Source: Bacteroidota bacterium (GTDB lineage Bacteria; Bacteroidota; Bacteroidia; AKYH767-A; OLB10). Taken from it: a stretch of DNA of 64,000 nucleotides. Positions 1 through 11,251 of the stretch are shown in pieces. Location of the stretch: positions 1-64,000 of the forward strand of contig JADKDR010000012.1 of assembly GCA_016714535.1 (NCBI GenBank). The letters run 5' to 3'. A program made the position numbers and the translations under genes. How positions within the stretch are numbered: the stretch's first letter is position 1; each line of letters begins with the position of its first letter. Below the pieces are notes generated by a model, which saw nothing but the letters and a program-made list of their open reading frames with translations, ran no database searches and was not told the DNA's origin.

Positions 1-339
1 TTCCAAGGCATGGCGATTTGATTAAAGCAACAAATAATTTTGAGCCGCAATCTTTCAACTTACTTATGTCTCCGACCCTTTCGCATTGGCATGGCGAAGT
101 GCTGGATAAATACCCATTCATTCATCTTACACTTTCCGGGCACACATGGAATGCAGTTTGGCATTGAAATACCGGGGAATAAAATGGAGTCCGTGCAATA
201 TGTTTACGGGCAATGGGCGGCATACTCGAAAGAAAACCAACACTTGTATGTTAACAGGGGCTTGGATTTATTGGTTATCCGGGCCGTGTAGGCATTATGC
301 CTGAAAGTTACAGTATTTGAACTTGTAGCAACCTCCTAA
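1..339 (+). pseudogene. Metallophosphoesterase (YaeI/YkuE-like), C-terminal part, frameshifted
   Basis: The reading runs off the left edge, so only about the last 105 residues are present. Pieces in three frames join into one protein tail. Frame 3 gives QSFNLLMSPT, then SHWHGEVLDKYPFIHLTLSG, then HGMQFGIEIPG with VQYVYGQWA, then GFIGYPGRVGIMPE, and finally VTVFELVATS before the stop at 337-339. This is the usual tail of membrane-associated calcineurin-like phosphoesterases, in which the GHTHG motif binds a metal. Here that motif is split by an indel near 143. At least four single-base indels occur in 330 bp. I infer sequencing error rather than decay, because similarity resumes immediately after each break. 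The family call is good; the exact substrate is unknown. Confidence 0.72.
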
Positions 340-543
340 TCTGCAGCATATTCTTTTAATGTAAACAAGCATATTCTAATTTGAATAAAATGCAAATGCA
401 TTTTATAATGTTATCCAGTATGCTATTAGATTTTCTCTCTTATAAAATAAAAATACAATCTGAAACACCAGAAAATCTTTTGCGTGAAGGTATATACACC
501 CTGTTAACAACCCTTGCATTTTTCAACATGTCAAACATGCAAA

Positions 544-2227
544 TTACAAAGAAAAAATCCTACTCGCATAGAGTGTCACCCCTTTGGGTATTTAACCATA
601 TAGGTAAAGTCTTTCTTTATGGTTTCGTTCGGATTAATTTTAAAACCCATTTTAGTTCGTTGTTTTCCAGGATTAACCACTGCATCTGACTTAATAAGAT
701 TGACAACAATATCGCTGGTGCTGCTAATTGGATATTGGTCGTATATATAGTAACCGTAACAGGAGTATTGACCATCGACTTTACACTGATTTCAATGGAG
801 GTTTCGCGTTTACAATATTTTATTAAAAACTTCTTACTGCTGAATTCTTTCAACTTGGTACGTTTTACCACAAACCGCTTGTCAATACCTAAACTTCAAT
901 GACGAGTGTATCTTCCTGTGATTTTGGATTTAACATTACGTTGTGCTCAGGAAAACTGTTGTTTAAATATACATTGGCTTTACCGGGCAGCAAATCAAGC
1001 GATTCGAAATTGAGAATATTTGCCCGAGGAGAATATTATTATCAACTTTGGAACGCAACGATATTCAAATTTACATCGAGGGTAAATGTTTCTACATCAG
1101 CATAAACTCAGATGATTCGTTGGCAATGGTTACCGGAGTACTTGAATTACATAATCGCTTGCTGCAAGGCTTGATACGGTGGTCATGTGTACGTAGCATC
1201 TGCATTGGTAAGCAGCTGCCGTTGTTTCGATTTTTCATCTTCTTTGTCTTTATACAAAATTTGATTACCTTGAGTATTGCCATCATACGTTGTTTTGTGT
1301 TGCATAATACCCTGCGGCTTCATTGCTTTTATAATCGCCATCTTCCTTCACACTAAACGCGAGCAGTAATTCCAGTTGCTTGATTTAAAATCCACTTGCT
1401 AAATACGGGCACCTCGCCACAGCGAGGGCTTCCACTGGCAAGCGTAAGTTTGACGTTGCTCCAGTTTCGCCTGTATACTGATTGATAATGGCCTTAAACT
1501 TCAAGCTTAATTGTTCATATCGCTGTGTTTTTATATCATATACGGATACCAACTTACACCGGATACAATGTATGAAAGCTCAAACTGTCCATTAGCTTTT
1601 GCTTTAGACTCAATAGTAAGTACAATATTACCTTCAGGCTTTTATTTCCTTGTCCCAACTCCGATATCTGCATATTTAGTTTTTCATAATCTTCTGATTT
1701 AACTTATCAACTTAGCGCTATAGTCAAGATTTTTGCGTTCTTAAGCGAAAACGTTCGGTGTAAACATCCATCACATTGTCAAGCTGATCTGCCTCCACCA
1801 GTTCTCCACCAATCTTCGATTTGCCACGCACATTTAGCTCCTCATCATTCATGTTTGTTTTCAAGCTGACACTAACTCCTAATTGCTCCTGTGGTGCTTT
1901 ACACTATCTTGGAAGTAACTTTACTGCGGCGGTATTCTTTTCACCACTCAAAAGTTTTTTTGAAAAAGTACATTCATCAAATTTACTTCTGGCGGAAAAG
2001 TAAGGCTAATGCTCTCTTACCCTGTCTCGTAAGCAGGTCCCTGACACCACAATGCGATTGATGCCCGGCTGTACTGTGGCATTAAACTTCCTAACTACTA
2101 ATGCTCCGCTCGAGTAAATTTTTACGGATAACACTTCGCTTGTGCTTACCTTTATTTCACTTTGCGACATACTGACAAAACAAAAAAGATTACAAATTAA
2201 AATCAGAAGAAAATTTTTATTACTCAT
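544..2227 (-). pseudogene. DUF4139 (mucoidy inhibitor MuiA-like) protein, multiply frameshifted
   Basis: The N-terminus at 2227 has a signal peptide (LLILICNLFCFVSMSQ) followed by a DUF4140-type start: SEVLSVKIYSSGALVVRK and VQPGINRIVVSG. The C-terminus reads TKLKEFSSKKF, SVKSMVNTPVTVTIYTTN and NNELKWVLKL. After one shift it continues NPNETIKKDFTYMVKYPKG and VTLYASRIFSL, with the stop at 544-546. Between these ends the protein is in short pieces with many frame changes. The total span of about 560 codons matches the family. It is a paralogue of the much better preserved gene at 16692-18363 on the other strand. The function of DUF4139 proteins is not settled; they are predicted to be secreted or periplasmic. 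The indels lie in the same error-rich stretch as the neighbouring dxs, so loss of function cannot be concluded. Confidence 0.75.
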
Positions 2228-2452
2228 ATAGAATTTTGTTTAAAAGAGAAGTTAACGCAAAGTAGCGGAATAAATTATGATTGCAAAATAAATGCATTTA
2301 AACAGGGCAGGTAACACATGTTTAAAAGACATCAATCAAAATTAAAATCCTGAAAAGTAGCTGCACAAAAATGCATAATAAACTGTTAACCTATATTGTT
2401 GGTAACAGGAAACACGTTCAATTAAAAAAATCACAGTATTTATTTATTAAAT

Positions 2453-2460
2453 TAACTTTG
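2453..2460 (+). promoter_or_regulatory. Candidate -7 element for dxs
   Basis: TAACTTTG fits the Bacteroidota -7 consensus TAnnTTTG and lies 40 bp before the dxs start. I see no TTG at the expected -33 position, so support is partial. Confidence 0.4.
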
Positions 2461-2500
2461 TGGCTTCGCCATAAATTTAGAATAAGAAAACGAAAAAACC

Positions 2501-4425
2501 ATGGCTCAACAAGTAGTACCCGGAGCGTTTGCTAAGCACCATTCAATATCCCGAAGATTTGCGCAAACTAAAAAGCAGATCAATTGGAGCGGGTTGCACA
2601 AAGAGTTACGCAATTTTATCATCGACATTGTTCGGTTAATGGAGGCCATTTTGGCGCCAGCGCGGTGTGGTGGAACTAACCGTTGCCTTGCACTATGTTT
2701 TTAATACTCCCAACGACCAATTGGTTTGGGATGTAGGGCATCAGGCTTATGGCCATAAAATACTTACCGGCAGACGCGATCAATTTCACCAACGGGCTGT
2801 ATGAAAGGCATCAGTGGATTTCCAAAACGCAGCGTGAAAGTGAGTTTGATACTTTTTGGTGTAGGGCATTCATCACATCCATAAGTGCGGCTTTGGGTAG
2901 CCCGTTGCTTCGCGTTTAAAGGAGATAAAAAAAAGCAGCATATGGCCATCATTGGTGATGGAGCAATGACCGCAGGTCTTGCTTTTGAAGGACTTAATCA
3001 TGCCGGGTAGAAAACTCCAACTTGCTGGTAGTACTCAACGATAATTGTATGAGCATTGATCTAATGTGGGTGCATTAAAGAATACCTTACCGATATTACG
3101 ACTTCTGAAACCTATAACAAAAAGTTAAAGATGAAGTATGGAAGCTTTTGGGTAAAATTTCAAAATTCGGACCCAAATGCGCAATCCGTAGTTGCCAAAG
3201 TTGAAAATGCCATAAAAAGTTCTTTGCTTAAGCAAAGTAGCATTCGAATCGTTGCGCTTCCGCTACTTTAATCCTATTGATTGGACATGATGTAAATCAC
3301 CTGGTGAAGGTGATGAACGATTTGAAAAAAATTCCCGGGCCAAAATTTTGCATTGTGTTACCGTAAAAGGTAAAGGCTATTCCCTTGCCGAACAAGATCA
3401 AACAAAATGGCACGCACCCGGATTGTTTGATAAGATTACCGGAGAAATTTTTAAGCCTGTAGTTAATAAGCCAAAGCCACCTAAATATCAAGATGTTTTT
3501 GGACACACCATAGTTGAATTGGCTGAACGTAATAGTAAGATTGTAGGAGTTACGCCTGCCATGCCTTCGGGTCATCACTTAATATTATGATGAAAGCAAT
3601 ACCAGATCGTGCTTTTGATGTAGGTATAGCCGAGCAACATGCAGTTACTTTTAGTGCAGGCATGGCCACACAGGGGCTCATTCCATTTTGTAATATTTAT
3701 TCATCGTTTATGCAACGTGCTTATGATCAGGTGGTGCATGATGTGGCATTACAAAAACTGAATGTGTAGGTATTTTGCCTTGACCGTGGCGGCCTTGCTG
3801 GTGCCGAGGGCCTACTCATCACGGTTCGTTCGACCTGGCTTACATGCGTTGCATTTAAACATGATAGTAGGTGCTCCAATGAACGAGCAGGAACTACTGC
3901 AATCTAATGTACACTGCTCAGCATGATAATATGGGGGCTTTTGTTATCCGATATCCGCGTGGCAATGGTGTGATGGTAGATTGGCGTAACCCGTTCAAGC
4001 AATTAAAGTAGGTACAGGACGTAAATTACGTGGTGGCGAACAAGTTGCAATATTAAGCACAGGGGCATCCCGGTAATTTTGTAGTGGAAGCTTGCGACTT
4101 GCTTGCTAAAGAAAATATCTACCCCGCACATTTACGACATGCGCTTTGTTAAGCCTCTCGATAGTGTTTTGTTGCACGAAGTTTTAGTAACTTCAAGGAA
4201 GTTATAACTATTGAAGATGGATGTATTCAGGGTGGTTTTGGCAGTGCTGTTGCCGAGTTTATGATTGATAATAATTACGCTACCAATATTACCCGCCTTG
4301 GTATTCCCGATAGCTTTGTTGAACATGGTGAGCAAAGCGAGCTATATAATGAATGTGGTTTTGATGCAAAAGCAATAATCAAAACAGTACGTCAAAAAGC
4401 ATCTGTGAAGGTAAAAAAGTACTAA
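2501..4425 (+). pseudogene. dxs: 1-deoxy-D-xylulose-5-phosphate synthase, multiply frameshifted
   Basis: DXS condenses pyruvate and glyceraldehyde-3-phosphate, using thiamine diphosphate, as the first step of the MEP isoprenoid pathway. Reading across frames gives the whole protein: YPEDLRKL, VNGGHFGAS, NTPNDQLVWDVGHQAYGHKI, the TPP-binding GDGAMTAGLAFEGLNHAG near 2957-3005, VLNDNCMSID, a long clean stretch at 3348-3769 (VKGKGYSLAEQDQTKWHAPG through DVGIAEQHAVTFSAGMATQG), DRGGLAGA near 3783, VIRYPRGNG, and the C-terminal IEDGCIQGGFGSAVAEF and FVEHGEQSELY. The length of about 640 codons is normal for the family. I count roughly ten or more frame changes. An enzyme this central, with all motifs retained, is unlikely to be a true pseudogene. 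I infer raw-read indels. It converges on tatA with 7 bp between the stop codons. Confidence 0.88.
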
Positions 4426-4432
4426 TTGCAAT

Positions 4433-4734
4433 TTATTGTTTTTCGCTTGAAGGCTCTCCTGCCTGATTCAAGTTTTTAATTTCTTCAGCAATAACTTCTT
4501 TGCCTCCGGGCACGGGCAAATCGGGACGTTTATTGTCACTCAACTGCGCCCCTTAGTTCGATATCGGATTTTACTTCATTCATTGCATTTTTAAAAGTGC
4601 ATTGCATTGCCCATACCACGCATAAGACCTGGTAGTTTATCACTTCCAAAAAAGAGCAAGGCAAAAAATATAACCACAAGCAATTCGCCTCCTCCAAGGC
4701 TATCGAGAAATAATATGACTGAGAGTAACTTCAT
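4433..4734 (-). pseudogene. tatA: Twin-arginine translocase subunit TatA/E, frameshifted
   Basis: The gene is short and broken. From the ATG at 4734 it reads MKLLSVILFLDSLGGGEL, then LLVVIFFALLFFGSDKLPG, then LMRGMGNAM. After a one-base shift it continues FKNAMNEVKSDIE, and after another it reads DNKRPDLPVPGGKEV and ends GEPSSEKQ. This is the usual TatA layout: a short N-terminal membrane helix, the FG hinge (FFGSDKLP), an amphipathic helix and a charged tail. TatA forms the pore that exports folded proteins carrying twin-arginine signals. No tatC is visible in the window. The two indels fall in the same error-rich zone as dxs and secDF, so the real gene is probably intact. The length of about 100 residues is normal for Bacteroidota TatA. 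Confidence 0.82.
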
Positions 4735-4965
4735 TGTGGCAAAATTAGAATTAATATGTTGTGATTAATAACGAATAATATGCAAGTGCTCGTGTTTCAA
4801 AATTGCTATAACCATAAAACATATAATCAAACCTAAGAAGAACTTGTTTTTTGCTCTCACATCTAATTGATATTTGAGCATGACCCACTAAAGAATTTTA
4901 CGGATTATTTTCTTTCAAGAACAGCGAAATAAAAGGCGATTAGAAGTTTTCAAAAAATAGAGAAT

Positions 4966-4998
4966 AAACAAAAAAGCCCCGAAATAAATTTCAGGGCT
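4966..4998 (-). terminator. Rho-independent terminator of secDF
   Basis: The hairpin AGCCC-c-GAAAT..ATTTC-a-GGGCT at 4975-4998 is followed, on the minus strand, by a T-rich run (4966-4975 complement). It sits 27 bp past the secDF stop. Confidence 0.75.
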
Positions 4999-5024
4999 CA
5001 TCAATTATATCGTAAGAAACCAGA

Positions 5025-8000
5025 TTACTTTCTAACCGGAATAGGCTCTAACTCCTTCTTGCCTTCTAAATCAATTACAATTGGTGTAGCTATACAGATA
5101 GATGAATACGTTCCCACAATAATTCCCAATAATAATGAGAACGAAAATGCGCGTATTGTTTCGCCACCAAATAAAAATATAGCTGCCAATACGAAGAAAA
5201 TTGTAAGAGAAGTATTAATTGTTCTTCGTATCGTTGCGTTCAAAGCTTTGTTTATTACCAATGATATTTCGCCCTTCTTATGAATGCAAGATATTCACGA
5301 ATACGGTCGAATACAACCACCGTATCGTTAATAGAATATCCCATAACGGTAAGAATAGATGCGATAAATGCCTGATCAATATCCATAGAGAAAGGCATAA
5401 TATTTCGGAATAAAGAAAACACTCCAAGAATAAATAATGCATCGTGTGCCAAGGCAATAATGGCACCTGCAGCAAATTGCCATTTGCGGAAACGAGCAAG
5501 GATGTAAAGGAATATTACCAACAATCCAAATATTAATGCCAACACAGCTTCCTTTTTAATATCATCAGCCACGGTAGGCCTACCTTTTGTGAACCTAAAA
5601 TCTGATCTTTATTAATTTTCAAACTTTCTATCAGCTTTTGTTCAACCTGATTATCGGCTTCAGCTTCTTTACTATCAATTAAATAGGCTGTGGTGATTTT
5701 AAATGTCTTTGCATTTTCGAGTGTCTTTACTTCGGGAGTTTTTCCAAAGGCTGTTGTTAAGGATGATCTTATTTCTTCAGCATTACGTTCTTCTTTAAAT
5801 TCAACACGATAGGCACGGCCTCCACTAAAGTCAACTCCCTTATTAAATCCAACTGTAAAAATTGAAATCAAACCAGCAAGTATAAATGCACCTGACACTA
5901 AATAGTAAATTTTGCGTTTGCTTACGAAATCAATGTTCACATTGCTCAACCAGTTTTCGGTCCACTTCGTTGAAAACCTAATTACTTTATTCTTGCTCAA
6001 CATCCATTCAAATATTAATCGAGAAATAAATATTGATGTGAATAAGGAAGTGATAATACCTATGATAAGCGTGGTTGCAAAACCTTGTATAGGTCCGGTA
6101 CCAAAAATTGCGAGTACAATAGCTGTGAGAATTGTAGTTACGTTGCTATCAATAATAGCGGACATGGCATTTTTGAAACCATCGTTGATGGCTAACCTAA
6201 CCCCCTTGCCGTCAATCAATTCTTCGCGTATTCGTTCATATATAAGAACGTTGGCATCAACAGCCATACCCAGGGTAAGCACAATTCCGGCAATACCTGG
6301 TAAGGTAAGTACTGCATCGATAGGATGTCATTACTCCAAATAAAAACAGGATATTGACAAACAATGCCAGATCGGCAACAGCCAGCATTGCTATAATAAA
6401 ATACCATGAACAGCAATACCAATATAAGGGCTATAACAAATGACCATAGTCCGGAGCTAATTGCTTTTTCGCCTAAAGATGGCCCCAACAACAGCCTCCT
6501 CAATAATGCGGCAAGGTGCAGGCAATTTTCCAGCTTGTAATATATTAGCCATATCAGCAGCTTCCATGTCGGTAAAATCACCGGTTATTTGTGAATTTCC
6601 ATTGGGAATTTCTCCCTGCACGGTAGGATAAGAATATACTTGCTCATCAAGCACAATTGCGACTTGCTTGCCAATATTTTCCGAGGTCATGCGCTTCCAT
6701 TTTTGTGCACCCTCAGGATTCATTTGCATGGTTATTTCTGGCTTATTGGTCAATACACTGCGATCGCCACGTGCACTGGAAACTGCGCCTCCATCTAACG
6801 GTGCTCTACCATCACGGCTGGCAACTTTTATGGCTACTAATTCGCGTATTGTTTCATCATTTGGAAAAGGAGATTTTGCACTCCATAAAAACTTTAAGTC
6901 ACCTTTTAACAAAGTCTTTATTTCGGGCCTTGAAAATATGGCATTCACTTCGGCCGTATCACGAATACTGGCAAAACCAACGCGTGAATTTTTGTAGACT
7001 GCATCTTGATCTTCTTTTGTTTTCACTTGAAAATCGGAAGGCGTCAACACACTAAACAATGGATACTCCTTCTTGAATTGCTCTGGAGTCATGGTTCCTT
7101 TATCTGCTGTAGAGGTATCATTCTTGGCGCTGTCGGTAGCCACAGGTTTATTTATTTCATTTAATAATGCATTAGCAGCTGAGTCCTTGGTTTCAACTTG
7201 AGTTGCAGCAATGCTGGCCGATGCAGCACTATCTGGCTGGGTTATCGGATTGCTTCCGCTTTAGCAAGCGAATCGCGATCGTTCAAGGTTTTAAGAGTCT
7301 TGTTAACTTCAATAATTTGCGAAACAATGTCACCAAATTGATACGTGGGCCAAAACTCGAGTTGTGCAGTTCCTTGCAATAACTTACGAACACGCTCTTT
7401 ATCTTTTACACCGGGCAATTCAACCAAAATACGTCCATTTGCTGCTTGTTGCACATTGGGCTGGGTTACTCCAAATTTATCAATACGTGTGCGGATAATA
7501 TTATAGGAGCGCTTTACCGCATCATCAACCTCACCACGTATCACTGCAAGTACTTCGTCATTGGTGCTTTTGTAGTTTACTTTACTTTGCAAGTCAGCGG
7601 TGCTAAATATGGCTGCAAGTTTATTGTTTGGGTTTATTTTGGTAAATTCCTGACCGAACAAGGTTACCAAATCAGTTTGCGAGTTGGTTTGTTGTTTTAA
7701 TGCATTTTCAAGGGCTAAATTAAAATCCTTATCCGTGTTGTAGTTGGATAACCCACGAATTACATCGGCTGAATTTAACTCAAGCGTTACATTCTTACCT
7801 CCTTTAAGATCTAGCCACAGTTGTTGCTCACGCTCCTTGCACTCGCGATAGGTGTACATTAAGCAAGGAGGAATACCTTTTGGTTTTTCATAGAGTCGAG
7901 GTAGCGGGCTTCCTTATCCGCATCACCTGCCGCATAGCCACGGGCATCGGATTCCACCTTTTTGGTCATCCAGGTGTAGCTTAGTTGAAACAAGCATACT

Positions 8001-8047
8001 ACAGCCACTATGATTGCCAGTATCTTGATTGCGCCTTTATTTTGCAT
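5025..8047 (-). pseudogene. secDF: Protein translocase fused SecDF, frameshifted
   Basis: SecDF pulls translocating proteins across the inner membrane using the proton gradient. This is the fused SecD-SecF form usual in Bacteroidota, about 1000 codons. The start is the ATG at 8047 (MQNKGAIKILAIIVAVVCLF, first membrane helix), which follows a good promoter. Six frame changes occur, near 7859, 7242, 6550, 6250, 5570 and 5260. The pieces join as LDLKGG, the periplasmic domain with RILVELPGVKDKERVRKLL, the SecD membrane half with MAVDANVLIYERIREEL, the SecF junction (GVDFSGGRAYRVEF), the SecF helices with SINDTVVVFDRIREYL, and GIIVGTYSSICIATPIV. The motifs are all retained. The gene is almost certainly essential, so sequencing indels are the best explanation. 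Confidence 0.9.
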
Positions 8048-8090
8048 CAGTAAAAAATGATTAAATAGTTTCCTAAAATTTTTAAGCGCG

Positions 8091-8124
8091 CAAATATAGA
8101 ATTTTGATTTTAGATACAGCAAAA
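8091..8124 (-). promoter_or_regulatory. secDF promoter
   Basis: On the minus strand TTTTG (8124-8120), 21 bp, then TATATTTG (8098-8091) matches the Bacteroidota -33/-7 pair. It is followed by CGCGC and lies 43 bp before the secDF ATG. Confidence 0.6.
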
Positions 8125-8601
8125 TGGCAAAGTTTTAGTTTGGTGCTTTTTAGTGAGGATTTGGGTGGAGTTTGGAACCAGCCTTTTTCAGGGCAAGTGT
8201 GTTTGACTTGAAGATTAGCAAGGCCTCTTCATTGGGTTGATTGACTTGAAATAATAAAGCTGTGATAAAAGAAATTCAAACAATTTGGAGATAAACATAA
8301 AAATTAATTTTCTATTAATTCATATAACCACAAGCGGTTAAATTTTTAAGTCGATTAACAAAAAAAAATAATGAATGCTCTAAAAATATCTTACATTATA
8401 TACCAGCGGTTTTAAAATTATTTACCATCACGAAAAACAGTATGTATCCCCATGCAAATGCTTTTATGCCTTTTTACACAGGAAATTGCATAACAGCAAA
8501 TTATACGCTAGGGGAGCTATTGTATTTATATCGCAAAAAATTAGTGAGGGAGAATAATAAGAGAAATTGTAGATAATCGCATTTTATTGGAACCAATATA
8601 G
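8125..8601. other. Intergenic stretch, nothing convincing
   Basis: AT-rich sequence between the secDF promoter and the open frame at 8602. It holds a 43-codon open frame starting at 8442 that resembles nothing I know and has no clear start signals. No RNA or repeat was recognised. Confidence 0.5.
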
Positions 8602-10278
8602 TTTTTACTGCATTACAATTCAGAATTGAACCAGAATTTTGTTTATGATGTTCAAATTGACACTAACAATAACATTTGGGCATCATTGTTTTATGGTGCA
8701 TTTTATAAATATGATGGTAACAATTGGGAAGAATTTTATTCTTTGAATGGTACAGATACCATAGGCGGCATACTAAATTTAATTGATAATAATACCTTCA
8801 ACACATCAGCCAATGTAACCCAACAAGCTTTTGCTGCCGTGCGCTTGGCCAACCCATTTGGATTGCCTACAATATTTGGAAACAATCAAAATATTACCAA
8901 CAATACCATTAAAAGGGTTAGGCGTGGTGTTGTAACTACCAATTGGGATAATATCAACATTGCAGAAAACAGCATTAACCTTACCAATAGTGATATAGTT
9001 GCAAACCCTACTTTAGATTATATAGGTATAAATGCGAGCAGCTGCGCTAACCTTAGTATAGAACGCAACTATATTTACAAAGATGGTCCTAGCCCCACCC
9101 TCGCACTTGACGACCGTGTACTGGGCATTAACGAACAAAGTATTACGAATTGCAATATAACGAGCAACCTGCTTACACGCATGGGCAGTGCCATCCGTTT
9201 TTTTAACACTCAACAATTAAACACCGTACACTGCAACCAAATGGACACTTGCCGGCTTGGGGTGCGCTTTGATGCCAGTAGCATTGGCGATCAGGGCAGT
9301 GCAGCAGCAGCACAGGATAATGCGTGGTATTTTCCTTTAACAGGTTTTTTTGCTTTTCAAAGAGATAATTTAAGCCCAAATGCAAATTGGTTTTTTAGAT
9401 CAGGACCAATTGTTTTACCTTATAAACCAAATGGACTTCAAATGATTCCGTCCAATTTTGTATCCGTCTCGACAGGTAATGTAACCAATGATTGCGATGT
9501 CCTCTGTCCCGGTTGCCCTCATCAGCGGATGGCAGATATAGTAACTGAAAATGGTGATTTTGCTAACCTAACAATGGATGAAAAATATTTGTTTAAAAAA
9601 GAAGTTTATCAAATTCTTGATGCCGACAGTAATTATATGTATGGAGGCTATACAAGTGATGTAGTGTTGCAAGACTTTTATGATAGCGCAGCTACTACCA
9701 ATCTTGCCATGTTTGGTTTTGTTAATTCATTTATACAAGATTCACTTAATGTATTTGCTTCGGTAATTGTGAGTTGGATTAGTCCAATTAATCACTTCGA
9801 AGAAAATGAGAAAAAGGTTAATGAAATCTATCTAAATACATGGGGAATGAGTGTTTATAAATATACTCAACAGCAACAAGAAATACTTGAATTGATTGCT
9901 GCTGAAAACTCTGTTAGTGGTGGTACTGCCGTATATACTGCGCGTGTTATGTTGGGTTGGGATATGGCTGATTTCTCAGGCAATACTGCACGTAAGAGCA
10001 ATGTCATTAGTAATCAATTGCTACAATTGACAGGCGATTTTTATTTACTTCCTAATCCGGCTGATGATAATACACAAATTTTTATAATTAAGGGTGATGA
10101 CATTATAAGCGTAATAAAAGTGTATAATGCAATTGGAGAATGTATTTTCAATTTGTCAACTGACCAATCGAACGTTTTGCTTCCGACAAAACATTTTTCT
10201 AATGGAATTTATATAATTTCAGTTGAGTCAACGGGGCAGATAAAAGCTACTAAGAAACTAATTGTAAATCATAATTAA
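8602..10278 (+). CDS. Beta-helix protein with T9SS sorting domain, lacking its 5' end
   Basis: The frame is open from 8602. The first possible initiator is a TTG at 8626, and there is no signal peptide, so the 5' part is missing. Residues 5-38 look like one blade of a regulator-type propeller (VYDVQIDTNNNIWASLF and KYDGNNWEEF). Residues about 50-215 are N-rich right-handed beta-helix repeats (NNTIKRV, NISTNLL-like turns). A Cys-containing linker (CDVLCPGCPHQ) follows, then a helical stretch, then the module QQQEILELIAAE with VYTARVMLGWD, and a C-terminal T9SS type A sorting domain (FYLLPNPADD, ending KATKKLIVNHN). It is paralogous to the gene at 62792. I infer a truncated surface protein, possibly a non-functional chimera of a propeller fragment and a beta-helix protein. 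Confidence 0.65.
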   Translation, partial: FLLHYNSELNQNFVYDVQIDTNNNIWASLFYGAFYKYDGNNWEEFYSLNGTDTIGGILNLIDNNTFNTSANVTQQAFAAVRLANPFGLPTIFGNNQNITNNTIKRVRRGVVTTNWDNINIAENSINLTNSDIVANPTLDYIGINASSCANLSIERNYIYKDGPSPTLALDDRVLGINEQSITNCNITSNLLTRMGSAIRFFNTQQLNTVHCNQMDTCRLGVRFDASSIGDQGSAAAAQDNAWYFPLTGFFAFQRDNLSPNANWFFRSGPIVLPYKPNGLQMIPSNFVSVSTGNVTNDCDVLCPGCPHQRMADIVTENGDFANLTMDEKYLFKKEVYQILDADSNYMYGGYTSDVVLQDFYDSAATTNLAMFGFVNSFIQDSLNVFASVIVSWISPINHFEENEKKVNEIYLNTWGMSVYKYTQQQQEILELIAAENSVSGGTAVYTARVMLGWDMADFSGNTARKSNVISNQLLQLTGDFYLLPNPADDNTQIFIIKGDDIISVIKVYNAIGECIFNLSTDQSNVLLPTKHFSNGIYIISVESTGQIKATKKLIVNHN

Positions 10279-10292
10279 TTTCGTATTAATTA

Positions 10293-11234
10293 TGAAAACA
10301 CTAATATGCGCAATTGCATGTCTATTTTGTTTGCATGTAAAGGGACAAAATCTTGTATTTAATCCAACCTTAGATGATACAATGAGTTGTCAAACATAGT
10401 ATAATATAAAAATGGCCTACATTACCATGTTTGGGTTGGTATGAATCATGGTTAACTTCTGATTATTTTAGTGCTACCTATACTAAATGGTGTGGTAGTA
10501 CGCCATTGGAATTTAATGTTGATACCAGCTTCCACACTCCAGGTCATGGTTATGCTGGATTTACCACGTTTCAAGATAATCCTTTTCACCTTTATCGAGA
10601 ATTTGTAAGTGGCAACTTAATTGATAGTTTAAAAAGCAGGACATTTATATGAAGTAAGTTTTTATACTTCCGCTTCAAATAGATCGCAATATTTTACGGA
10701 CAGAATTGGAGTTTTTTTTCTCATGATAGCATATTTATAGATACTTCATACTATTTTAATATCATTCCTCAAATAGAAAGCACGGCTGGTGTAATACTAA
10801 AAGATACTATAAACTGGGTAAAAATTTCAGGGATGTTTACTGCACAAGGCGGAGAGCGATATTTATGTATTGGTAACTTTAAAGACTCTGCTGACACCAA
10901 GGTAGATAGCAACTATAATACTAACGGTTCCTTTAATTTTGCTTACTATTTAGTAGATAACGTCTCAGTTATAGACTGCACCGCCATTGCCCTAAACGAG
11001 CTACCAGAGTTACAAATAAACGCGTGGTACAATGCCATAGATAAAGCAATTAAAATAAATACCACAGAAAATAATCTTAGCTTTACGCTAATAAATGCGA
11101 TGGGCAAAGTAGTAATGCAAGATAACCTAGTACAAAATGAAATAAGTGTAGCAACATTGTCACGGGGAGTGTATATGTTGGTTGTGGAGGATAAGCGTTA
11201 TAGGAAACGGGTTTTTAAAGTGGGGATTTATTGA
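10293..11234 (+). pseudogene. Secreted T9SS protein with carbohydrate-binding-like N-terminal domain, frameshifted
   Basis: The gene starts at ATG 10293 with a signal peptide (MKTLICAIACLFCLHVKGQ) and the typical opening NLVFNPTLDDT. Frame breaks follow near 10395-10420, 10640 and 10680. The pieces WYESWLTSDYFSA, FHTPGHGYAGFTTF, REFVSGNLIDSLK, FTDRIGVFFSH, IPQIESTAGVIL, NWVKISGMFTAQGGERYLCI, GNFKDSADTKV and YYLVDNVSVIDC follow the order of the galactose-binding/OmpA-N-terminal type domain found in many Bacteroidota surface proteins. The end is a T9SS sorting domain (VVMQDNLVQNEISVATLSRG, ending RKRVFKVGIY). The total is about 313 codons. It lies 14 bp after the preceding gene on the same strand and may be co-transcribed with it. 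The breaks could be sequencing errors or decay. Confidence 0.6.
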
Positions 11235-11251
11235 TTTTAAAAATAAATACA

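Noticed and set aside
381..689. 102-codon open frame on the plus strand
   Set aside because: It runs through the DUF4139 C-terminus on the other strand and shows no family, start signal or codon pattern of its own.
2501..4425. dxs as a true pseudogene
   Set aside because: All motifs are retained and the same indel pattern hits the neighbouring secDF and tatA; sequencing error explains all of them at once.
8442..8573. 43-codon open frame upstream of the beta-helix gene
   Set aside because: No homology recognised, no promoter or ribosome-binding signal, and the sequence zone nearby carries indels.
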